Source: Sediminibacterium ginsengisoli
GTDB lineage: Bacteria > Bacteroidota > Bacteroidia > Chitinophagales > Chitinophagaceae
DNA: 64,000 nucleotides
Direction: 5' to 3'
Assembly (NCBI RefSeq): GCF_900167075.1
Contig: NZ_FUWH01000001.1
Location: forward strand, 558,001-622,000
How positions within the stretch are numbered: position 1 is the first letter of the stretch; each line of letters starts with the position of its first letter. A model generated the notes under the pieces. It was not told where the DNA came from, made no database searches, and saw only the letters and a list, made by a program, of their open reading frames with translations. The position numbers and the translations under genes were made by a program. Positions 8,360 through 15,467 of this stretch are shown piece after piece.

Positions 8360-10426
8360 ATGCTGACGCCAACTTTACTATTGCAGGCTTATAAACTAAT
8401 GGCTACAGCCAAAGCCATGTGCGATACCTACGATGCCAACAGGCAGGTATGCAAATATGTTCATTCAACTTCCCGGGGTCATGAAGCCATCCAGCTGGCT
8501 ACAGGTATGCAATTGTCTGCCTGCGACTGGGTGAGCCCTTATTACCGCGACGACAGCATTATGTTATCTGTCGGGTTTACACCCTATGAGCTGATGCTGC
8601 AGCTGCTGGCCAAAAAGGATGATCCTTTTTCCGGCGGCCGTTCTTATTACTGCCACCCGAGCAGCCGCGATGAAGACAGGCCCTTTATCATACACCAGAG
8701 CAGTGCTACGGGCATGCAGGCTATTCCAACCACAGGCCTTGCACAGGGCATCCGCTTCCTGGAAAAATACGCTTCTGAAAAGATCGGCAGAACCGCTGAA
8801 GGACAATTGCCGATCGTGGTTTGTTCGCTGGGTGATGGCAGTGTAACGGAAGGTGAAGTGAGCGAAGCGCTGCAGTTTGCCGTGCTGAAGCAATTACCGG
8901 TCGTATACCTGGTACAGGATAACCAATGGAGCATCAGCGCTTCTTCAGATGAAGTGCGGAATATGAATGCATTTGATTATGCCCAGGGTTTTAAAGGATT
9001 AAAAAGACTTCAGTGCGATGGCAGCGATTTCGTACGCAGCTATGAGACGATGGGAGAAGCCATTGCTTATGCAAGAATGGAAAGAAAACCTGTACTGGTG
9101 CATGCAAAAGTGCCCTTGCTGGGTCACCATACGAGTGGTGTACGCAAAGAGTTTTACCGTACCCGTGAAGACCTGCTGAAGCACGGTTTATACGATCCGC
9201 TGCCTAAACTGCGGCTCCTGCTCACAGATGTTGGTGTGCCTGAACATGAAGTGAGCGCAGCGGAAACAGAAGCGCTGGAACTGGTAACGGAAGCATTTAA
9301 AAAAGCGCAGATCGCGCAGGATCCGCATGCGGCATCTGTTGCAGATCACGTATTTGCGCCTACGCCGGTTAAAGAAGAAAAAGGCCAGCGCTCACCGAAG
9401 AACGCTGAGAAAATATTAATGGTTGATGCAGCTTTGCATGCCGTGGAAGAGATCATGGAAGAATATCCGGAAGCAATCCTCTACGGACAGGATGTGGGCG
9501 GAAGACTGGGCGGTGTTTTCCGCGAAGCGGCAACACTGGCAGACAAATTCGGCGATCACAGGGTATTCAACACTGCTATACAGGAAGCTTATATAGTGGG
9601 TTCTACAGCCGGTTTATCGGCGGTAGGGATGAAGCCGATTGTAGAAGTACAGTTTGCAGACTATATCTACCCGGGGTTTAACCAGCTGGTAACGGAATTG
9701 TCCAAATCATGCTATCTCTCCAACGGAAAATTCCCGGTACAGATGGTACTCCGCGTTCCCATCGGCGCTTATGGCGGGGGCGGGCCCTACCATAGCGGAA
9801 GTATAGAAAGCACTTTGCTTACCATTAAAGGGATTAAAGTAGTATACCCTTCCAATGCCGCTGATATGAAAGGCCTCATGAAAGCAGCTTTCCTCGATCC
9901 AAACCCGGTGATCATGCTGGAGCATAAAGGCCTGTACTGGAGCAAGGTTCCCGGTACCGAGGATGCCCGTACCACGGAACCGGATAAGGATTATGTACTC
10001 CCGCTCGGCAAAGCGAATACCGTGCTTGCGGCCGACAGCAATGCCCTGAAAAAAGGCGAGACTGTATGCGTGATCACTTACGGAATGGGTGTATACTGGG
10101 CTAAAACGGTAGCTGCCCAATACCCCGGCCAGGTAGAAATTATTGACCTGCGTACGCTTTATCCATTGGATGAAGAAGCGGTTTTTGCAGCAGCAACCAG
10201 GCACGGAAAAGTACTGGTATTAACGGAAGAGCAACAGAACAACTCCTTTTCTGAAGCCCTTGCCCTGCGTATTACCAACCAATGTTACCATTTCCTGGAT
10301 GCCAGAGTGGAAGTAATGGGCGCCATGGATCTGCCTGCAGTGCCTATTAATACTGTATTGGAGGCTATGATGCTGCCTACTCCGGCAAAACTGGCAGAAA
10401 GGATCGATAAACTTTTGCAGTACTAA
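8360..10426 (+). CDS. Fused alpha/beta E1 component of a 2-oxoacid dehydrogenase
   Basis: Thiamine-diphosphate enzyme that decarboxylates a 2-oxoacid and passes the acyl group to a lipoylated E2. 688 residues. Residues 1 to about 335 are the alpha half, with the ThDP/Mg motif GDGSVTEGE (158-166) and its paired Asn188 in QDNQWSIS. Residues from about 355 on are the beta half, with ILYGQDVGG, the catalytic-region Glu in AIQEAYIVGSTAG and PVIMLEHKGLYW. A charged linker joins the halves. Resemblance is best to the branched-chain 2-oxoacid type rather than pyruvate dehydrogenase, but specificity is not certain. No E2 or E3 gene is adjacent. A second, divergent fusion of this kind lies at 52474. 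Confidence 0.9.
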   Translation: MLTPTLLLQAYKLMATAKAMCDTYDANRQVCKYVHSTSRGHEAIQLATGMQLSACDWVSPYYRDDSIMLSVGFTPYELMLQLLAKKDDPFSGGRSYYCHPSSRDEDRPFIIHQSSATGMQAIPTTGLAQGIRFLEKYASEKIGRTAEGQLPIVVCSLGDGSVTEGEVSEALQFAVLKQLPVVYLVQDNQWSISASSDEVRNMNAFDYAQGFKGLKRLQCDGSDFVRSYETMGEAIAYARMERKPVLVHAKVPLLGHHTSGVRKEFYRTREDLLKHGLYDPLPKLRLLLTDVGVPEHEVSAAETEALELVTEAFKKAQIAQDPHAASVADHVFAPTPVKEEKGQRSPKNAEKILMVDAALHAVEEIMEEYPEAILYGQDVGGRLGGVFREAATLADKFGDHRVFNTAIQEAYIVGSTAGLSAVGMKPIVEVQFADYIYPGFNQLVTELSKSCYLSNGKFPVQMVLRVPIGAYGGGGPYHSGSIESTLLTIKGIKVVYPSNAADMKGLMKAAFLDPNPVIMLEHKGLYWSKVPGTEDARTTEPDKDYVLPLGKANTVLAADSNALKKGETVCVITYGMGVYWAKTVAAQYPGQVEIIDLRTLYPLDEEAVFAAATRHGKVLVLTEEQQNNSFSEALALRITNQCYHFLDARVEVMGAMDLPAVPINTVLEAMMLPTPAKLAERIDKLLQY

Positions 10427-10445
10427 ATGCAAGTTCCTATATTTG
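10413..10445 (+). promoter_or_regulatory. Promoter of the tRNA gene (-33 TTTTG, -7 TATATTTG)
   Basis: TTTTG at 10413-10417 and TATATTTG at 10438-10445 are separated by 20 nt, an essentially perfect Bacteroidota housekeeping promoter. The -33 box lies inside the last codons of the E1 gene. Between the promoter and the tRNA is a small hairpin, CCCCC/GGGGG with loop TAAAC (10448-10462), in the expected 5' leader removed by RNase P. Confidence 0.85.
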
Positions 10446-10466
10446 CACCCCCTAAACGGGGGAATC

Positions 10467-10540
10467 GGCGAGGTAGCTCAGTTGGTTAGAGCGCAGGATT
10501 CATAACCCTGAGGTGATGGGTTCAATTCCCATCCTCGCTA
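10467..10540 (+). tRNA. tRNA-Met (anticodon CAT)
   Basis: 74-nt cloverleaf: acceptor GGCGAGG pairs with CCTCGCT (one G-T), the D-loop contains AGCTCAGTTGGTTAGAGC, the anticodon loop is TTCATAA with anticodon CAT, and the T-arm is TGGG/TTCAATT/CCCA. The discriminator is A; CCA is not encoded. The pair below the anticodon loop (A31-C39) is a mismatch. The first pair is G-T rather than the C-A mismatch of initiators, so elongator Met is favoured. CAT is also read by Ile2 after lysidine modification, which cannot be excluded by eye. Confidence 0.93.
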
Positions 10541-10548
10541 CAAAATGC

Positions 10549-10578
10549 AAAAAGTCGCTAATCATTAGCGACTTTTTT
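10549..10578 (+). terminator. Terminator after tRNA-Met
   Basis: A perfect stem AAAAGTCGCTAA/TTAGCGACTTTT with loop TCA runs straight into a T tract. As the arms carry A and T tracts, it could also stop leftward transcription of the MFS gene ending at 10632. Confidence 0.9.
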
Positions 10579-10631
10579 GTTGTTAATAGTTCCAGCCAGG
10601 AAATGCAGGCCTGATCGGGTTGCATTCCGTG

Positions 10632-11825
10632 TTATTTTTCACCTTTGAATGTTTTCACTGCAATACCTGCGGCGATCACCCCCGCTCCTCCGAATAACAT
10701 AAAAGTTTCATTCAGCCCGGTATTAACGATCAGGCTGAAAAGCAGGCTGCCAAACCCGTAACCCATAAAAAGAAAAAATGCGAATAAACCTGTTGCTGCT
10801 CCTTTTTTAGGAGAAACGGTGGTGATGATGGCGGCATATAAAGGCTGGGTTAGATCAAAGCCGAGGGATAAGGTGGCGATAAAAACACAGGATGCTGCCA
10901 GTGAATAATTCATCCCCAGGAATATGGCTGATAATGCCCCAGTCAGAATACCGATCGGGATGATCCTGTTGCGGCCGAATTTGTCGGCAAGTTTGCCAAG
11001 CAGCGGGCCAAGTAATAATCCCGGAATACCATAACCAAGCAGCGCAAAACCGATCTCCCTTTCATCAAGCTGGTAATTTTTATAAAAGTAATAACCGGTC
11101 CAGGAGAAAACACCGCTGTGAAACATGCCATTGAACAATACAAAAAGATAGGTTTTCCTGCCCCGGGGCTGCCAATAGATTTCTTTGAACGATGTAAACA
11201 TTGTACGGAAGCTTCCGTAATTGCTGTCATTTTTATGATACAGTTTTTTGCTGTATAAGATTAGTATGATTAAAATACATACACCAACTGCGGCTACAGT
11301 CCAGAACATCATCTGCCAGCCTAACCGGGCTGTAAGCAAAGCGCCGGCGCTGGATCCGAAAGCCATTCCCCCGGCCATACATCCGAAAAAAATGCCTAAC
11401 GCATGTCCGCGCTTTTCATACGGGAACCGATCTCCTATCCAGCCGATCGTGGTTGGCGCCACACCGCCTGCACCAATACCGGTTAACAGCCGTAGCAGGA
11501 TCATCTGATCGATGGAATAACAGAAGCCTGTACATGCAGTTAAAACAATGAAACAGGACATTGAAAACAGTATAACCGGAAACCGCCCGTATTTGTCAGA
11601 TAAAGGTGCGTAGATCAGGGTTGCAATGCCGTATCCTAATAAATAGGCAGGCTCTATAAAACTCACGTGACGTACAGAGGCCCTGAACAGTGAAGCAAGC
11701 CCGGGTAAAATCGGCGCTACCATAAATCCCTGAAAGAAAATGATAAAAGTTCCTAATGATAATATCACAACCAGCAATACAGATGCTGGTTCAGGGATGC
11801 TGTTTGATGATTGATTCGATCGCAT
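10632..11825 (-). CDS. MFS transporter (drug/metabolite efflux type)
   Basis: 397 residues from ATG 11825 (MRSNQSSNSIPEPASVLLVV); the open frame reaches 11891 but the extra residues look non-native. About 12 hydrophobic segments are present. The cytoplasmic loop 2-3 motif PLSDKYGRFPVI, the equivalent GKLADKFGRNRII in the second half, and GIGAGGVAPTTIGWIGDRFPYEKRG are typical of the DHA1-like major facilitator families that expel small molecules by proton antiport. The substrate is unknown. It is the third member of a minus-strand run MocR-GNAT-MFS, with 157 nt between the GNAT stop and this start, so an own promoter is possible. Confidence 0.88.
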   Translation of the reverse strand: MRSNQSSNSIPEPASVLLVVILSLGTFIIFFQGFMVAPILPGLASLFRASVRHVSFIEPAYLLGYGIATLIYAPLSDKYGRFPVILFSMSCFIVLTACTGFCYSIDQMILLRLLTGIGAGGVAPTTIGWIGDRFPYEKRGHALGIFFGCMAGGMAFGSSAGALLTARLGWQMMFWTVAAVGVCILIILILYSKKLYHKNDSNYGSFRTMFTSFKEIYWQPRGRKTYLFVLFNGMFHSGVFSWTGYYFYKNYQLDEREIGFALLGYGIPGLLLGPLLGKLADKFGRNRIIPIGILTGALSAIFLGMNYSLAASCVFIATLSLGFDLTQPLYAAIITTVSPKKGAATGLFAFFLFMGYGFGSLLFSLIVNTGLNETFMLFGGAGVIAAGIAVKTFKGEK

Positions 11826-11982
11826 TTTGATGAATTGGAAAAGATGAACAGAAACCTGACAGCAATGCCCACTCCATCTGCAGTAATACAAAAACGGATG
11901 AGCTTAATCAATGCGCAGGAATAAATAAAGTGATGATCCGGAAAGATATTTATTCAGCCACCGATCGACGGTACAGCAACTG

Positions 11983-12489
11983 TTATGCAATTAAATACAG
12001 CGACTTTAACGGTAAATCGTCATGTTGCGCCGCCTCATTTTGCCTGACGAATCCGTTTGCTTCAAAAAAATCAATGAGCGGGTTTTCGATGTATTCATTC
12101 ACCCAGATATTCTCATAGGATCTGCAGACTGCTATGCATTTACTGAATAAAGATTCTCTTACAGCAATATTGTTATGCCTGTTTAATACAGAGAAGTCTG
12201 CAATGCGGATAGCTCTGTTCTGATGCAGAGAAGCAGGCTTTTTTCCTTTAGTGGTGATCCGTGCATAACCCGCGGGCTCATTATCCGCATACACAACCAG
12301 CCATTGATTCGACATGCTGTTGACCTCATGAATAAGCGCCTGCCTGGTTAAATGCGCTGCGATATAACTGGTGATTATCTGCTCTTCGGGGAGGAATAAA
12401 AACTTTTCTTTTGCCGACTCCCGGGTCAGCATTAAAAGATCATCAATTCCCTGATCAGTTGCTACTGTAAATTTTGTGATGATAGCCAT
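11983..12489 (-). CDS. GNAT-family N-acetyltransferase
   Basis: 168 residues. The GNAT pattern is visible in WLVVYADNEPAGYARITTK (strand 4), RIADFSVLNRHNNIAVRESLFSKCIAVCRSYENIWVNEY (the acetyl-CoA binding region) and NPLIDFFEANGFVRQNEAAQHDDLPLKSLYLIA (the usual FYEKNGF-like end). The standard pyrophosphate loop Q/RxxGxG/A is poorly conserved (RHNNIA). It probably acetylates an amine with acetyl-CoA; the substrate cannot be inferred. It lies 86 nt after the MocR regulator on the same strand and upstream of the efflux-type MFS gene, a set that could detoxify or modify a compound. Confidence 0.82.
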   Translation of the reverse strand: MAIITKFTVATDQGIDDLLMLTRESAKEKFLFLPEEQIITSYIAAHLTRQALIHEVNSMSNQWLVVYADNEPAGYARITTKGKKPASLHQNRAIRIADFSVLNRHNNIAVRESLFSKCIAVCRSYENIWVNEYIENPLIDFFEANGFVRQNEAAQHDDLPLKSLYLIA

Positions 12490-12575
12490 ATCTTATTAAA
12501 TGAAGACAGGCAAATGTAAGCGGCATTCCAGGCTGCATTCCGGTACACATTCTGTAATTATAACCAGTACAGATA

Positions 12576-13982
12576 CTAACGAAACTTCAACCCGGCAAGC
12601 CTGATCGCTTTTATTCTTTCCGGTGAAAATTTATCTGCAAATACCAGCCTGAAATGTTTACTGAATGTTCCGGAGAATGAGAAAGTATATCCCGGCGTGA
12701 ATCTTACCCCTACCTTCTCGCAATGCGCGTAAAAATGTTGCATATCGGTATCGTCGGGCATCCTGACCCATAGATTATAGCCGCCCGGTGGAACATGTAC
12801 GGCCGTTTTATCAGGAAAATAATCTGATAGCAAACTGACAGCCAGGTAAGCGTTCCGGGCCAGCTGCATACGGAATGAACGAACATGCCGGTCATAACTG
12901 CTCCTGCTCAATAAACGGTTCACAGTTTCCTGGTATAATGGCGAAACCGTACTGCCCAGGGCAAACTTAATCTGTTCCGCGCGCTGCATGAATTTACCTG
13001 CAGCCAGCCAGCCGAGCCTGATGCCCGGCGCAAGTGTTTTTGCATAAGACGAATACGACAAGACGATGCCACTTTCATCAAAACTTTTTATTGTTGAAGG
13101 TCTCTCGCCTCGAAAATTAAGATCGCCATAAATATCATTCTCAATAACTGCTACATTGTACCGGAGCGCTACAGATAATAACTCCTGCTTTTGTTCGTCT
13201 GAAAGCAATGTCCCTGTCGGGTTATGAAAGTTCGGTGTTACAATTACAGCTTTAACGCTATTGTTTTGACATGCTTTCCTCAAAAAAGCAATATCAAAAC
13301 CCTGCGATACACTCACCGGTATCTCAATTACTTTTAAACGGAGCACTCTTATTACTTCAAGTACTGAAAACACACAAGGACTTTCTACCGCAATGATATC
13401 TCCGGCATTACAAACAGAAGTCAACGCTATATATAGTGCCTGTAATGCACCATCGGTAATCATCAGTTCATCCGGGTCAATTATGGACTGATAGGCAGAA
13501 GCCCTTTGAATAATACGGTTCTTCAGCTCTGTTAAACCATTTGACGGATAATACCGCAACAGGCCAGCGCTTTGCTGCCGGATCACTTCCTGCATGGTCC
13601 GTAGCAGCAATTTGTGCGGTATTAAAAGATCGCCCGGAGCTGCAACATTAAATTCAGAAAACTTACGCCCAGATTTTAATGAAGTAGTCAATTCGAGATG
13701 TTTTTTGAAAACTGCATCCCTGACTACGGGACTGCGCTTAACCTTTTCAGACCGCTCCGGCCGGATTGGCTTGGCTGTAACATAATAACCTGATTTTGGA
13801 ATGCTTTCCACCAATCCCCTCATCAGCAGGTAAGCATACCCATTTTGTACAGTACTGATGCTCAGCTGGTATTGCTCCTTTATTTCCCGTACGGACGGAA
13901 GCTTGTGCCCAGGCGCGAAGACCCCCTGCCTGATATTTTTTTCGATAATGGCGGTAAATATTTCAAATTTATAGACCTTCAT
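12576..13982 (-). CDS. MocR-type regulator: GntR winged helix fused to an aminotransferase-like domain
   Basis: 468 residues from ATG 13982; a GTG at 14003 would add seven. The N-terminal GntR winged helix (about 1-72) shows PGHKLPSVREIKEQYQLSISTVQNGYAYLLMRGLVESIPKSGYYV. The rest is a fold-type I PLP domain: YYPSNGLTELK, TDGALQALYIAL, TPNFHNPTGTLLSDEQ, ENDIYGDLNFRG and the Schiff-base Lys305 in SSYAKTLAPGIRLGW. Such proteins use PLP or an amino compound as effector and often control neighbouring transporters or PLP genes. The GNAT and MFS genes downstream on the same strand are the likely targets or cotranscribed partners; this is inference. Confidence 0.93.
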   Translation of the reverse strand: MKVYKFEIFTAIIEKNIRQGVFAPGHKLPSVREIKEQYQLSISTVQNGYAYLLMRGLVESIPKSGYYVTAKPIRPERSEKVKRSPVVRDAVFKKHLELTTSLKSGRKFSEFNVAAPGDLLIPHKLLLRTMQEVIRQQSAGLLRYYPSNGLTELKNRIIQRASAYQSIIDPDELMITDGALQALYIALTSVCNAGDIIAVESPCVFSVLEVIRVLRLKVIEIPVSVSQGFDIAFLRKACQNNSVKAVIVTPNFHNPTGTLLSDEQKQELLSVALRYNVAVIENDIYGDLNFRGERPSTIKSFDESGIVLSYSSYAKTLAPGIRLGWLAAGKFMQRAEQIKFALGSTVSPLYQETVNRLLSRSSYDRHVRSFRMQLARNAYLAVSLLSDYFPDKTAVHVPPGGYNLWVRMPDDTDMQHFYAHCEKVGVRFTPGYTFSFSGTFSKHFRLVFADKFSPERIKAIRLAGLKFR

Positions 13983-14108
13983 ATCTGTACTGCTTCTTTT
14001 CACATATCTGATACCTGTATTGCAAAATTAAGCAGTCGGCCCGGATTTTAATTTTGTAACTCACCGATCAAATGCAGTAAGCGTAGCCAGGGAACTGAAG
14101 ATGCATTG

Positions 14109-14561
14109 TCAGAGAAACAGCTCCTTCACCTCATTCCAGAACTGATCGAGCAGGATGATCCTGGGTTTGAAGAAAGAAATGATTTCGGGCCAGTCAGCCT
14201 GTTTTAAAACATCTACATCTTTAATCTGAACCGAGATACTGCTTATAGGTGTACCATCGCTGTTGATGGCATTTTCTTCCCAGTTCCAGGCCTCGCCCAG
14301 TGTCTCGTGCAGCATTGATCTGACTTGTTCAAAACGGGCAAAATATTGTGCACGGAGTTCCGGGTCGGAATGTGTGATCTCTATTGCAACGGCGGCGAAT
14401 GACCTTTCGGCTTTCAGTCTGAAATAAATATTCCGGATGCCTGTTTTATAGTTCGACCAGCTCACTTTATCTCCGCCTGCTGATGGAACGGGTTGCATAT
14501 ACTGGCCAAATCTTGTCCAGAAGGATTGTTTGATAGCAGAAGATTCTTCCCTGGTGTACAT
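14109..14561 (-). CDS. DUF4268 domain protein
   Basis: 150 residues, cytoplasmic, no signal peptide. The order FWTRFGQYMQPVPSAGG, NYKTGIRNIYFRLKAERSFAAVAIEI, ELRAQYFARFEQVRSML, GEAWNWEE and the closing FFKPRIILLDQFWNEVKELF is that of the stand-alone DUF4268 proteins. The domain also occurs at the C-terminus of nuclease-like proteins, but the stand-alone function is unknown to me. A -7-like element lies 4 nt before the start codon. It lies between the MocR gene (105 nt away, same strand) and a gene-free stretch. Confidence 0.85.
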   Translation of the reverse strand: MYTREESSAIKQSFWTRFGQYMQPVPSAGGDKVSWSNYKTGIRNIYFRLKAERSFAAVAIEITHSDPELRAQYFARFEQVRSMLHETLGEAWNWEENAINSDGTPISSISVQIKDVDVLKQADWPEIISFFKPRIILLDQFWNEVKELFL

Positions 14562-14565
14562 AATG

Positions 14566-14573
14566 GAAAGGTA
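14566..14573 (-). promoter_or_regulatory. -7-like element directly upstream of the DUF4268 gene
   Basis: On the minus strand TACCTTTC is followed by CATT and then the ATG. One mismatch to TAnnTTTG, with 4-nt spacing as for pth, blaI and the aminotransferase gene. Confidence 0.45.
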
Positions 14574-14591
14574 AATGATAATTTGGTTGGT

Positions 14592-14880
14592 GAAAGTTGT
14601 TACTGGTCAGGCGAGCTCAGGTATTCGTAAGAATTTACTAATCAAATAAATCGACCAGTCTTTGCTGAGTCCCCTTCGAAAACATCGGCGGAGGCAGCGT
14701 AAGATCGGTATGGTTAACCAATAACCAAAAGATCCTACCAGTCTTTGCAGAGGCGCCTCTTTGGGTTCGGTACAGTTGTGGTCCGGCGACCAACAACGGC
14801 GGAAAGAATCTATAAACAGCTTTGGAATAGCGAGTGCCTGCTCGGAAGACATCAGCGAGAGAAAATAGTCTTCAATCGGC
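14592..14880 (-). repeat. Degenerate repeat-like stretch in a gene-free region
   Basis: About 290 nt without a credible gene. An 81-codon open frame (14607-14852, minus) exists, but on the same strand two neighbouring frames carry peptide-like strings: NHTDLTLPPPMFSKGTQQRL, then after a frameshift LVNSYEYLSSPDQ ending at a stop near 14592. I recall such strings from small ORFs scattered in other Bacteroidota genomes but cannot verify it. Two imperfect direct repeats (ACCAGTCTTTGC at 14654 and 14738) lie inside. The rest of the gap to 15020 shows nothing I can name. Confidence 0.35.
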
Positions 14881-15020
14881 TGCCGGCAACCACATATTCC
14901 TGCTTGGATAAATAAAAAGAAATGTTCAACTTTACAGTGGTAAAGCTCTTACGAAGGATATAATTCAGCTTGGATTTCCGGATTGTTTGGACAGATTCTC
15001 TGACTCTAAAACATCTCTAT

Positions 15021-15458
15021 ATGGAAACCACTTCACCTTACAGGTATTCAATCCCCGTGAGGGGTATTATGGGCGGCTTGTTCGTTGGCATCGCTGCCAC
15101 AATTCTCAATCTGATTTTTGATGTTATGTACCGCAAAATGACCGGCTATGAATTTGCCGAGTACATCAATATCAATTCCATCATTTTCTTTACAATTCCC
15201 ACGCTGATCGTTGCAGGCATTGTGTATGGTATTCTCCGCGAATACGTCAGGAATGGTATGGTGATCTATATCGTGCTTTCTGTTGTGCTGACGATCATTG
15301 TAGCATTCATCCCGCTCGGTCCGCATATGCTCCCGACAGGAGCCCTGATGCCCCCCAGTGCAAGAGGACTTACGCTGGGTGTAGAGATCATTACCGGTGC
15401 AGCAGGTGCATTTGCGCTACCATATTTTGCCGAGCACCCCAAAATATGGATAAGCTGA
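15021..15458 (+). CDS. Small four-helix integral membrane protein, function unknown
   Basis: 145 residues from ATG 15021 (METTSPYRYSIPVRG). Four hydrophobic segments are visible: about 16-33 (GGLFVGIAATILNLIFDV), 54-72, 81-97 and 115-132. I do not recognise the family, and there are no catalytic or metal-binding signatures. The upstream in-frame start at 14970 adds 17 residues without hydrophobic character and is rejected. It is convergent with the outer-membrane barrel gene ending at 15468, only 9 nt away. Confidence 0.65.
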   Translation: METTSPYRYSIPVRGIMGGLFVGIAATILNLIFDVMYRKMTGYEFAEYININSIIFFTIPTLIVAGIVYGILREYVRNGMVIYIVLSVVLTIIVAFIPLGPHMLPTGALMPPSARGLTLGVEIITGAAGAFALPYFAEHPKIWIS

Positions 15459-15467
15459 GAATGGTGA

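Noticed and set aside
14607..14852. 81-codon minus-strand open frame
   Set aside because: Better explained as one frame of a decayed repeat-like sequence; adjacent frames carry equally protein-like strings, and there is no promoter or family.
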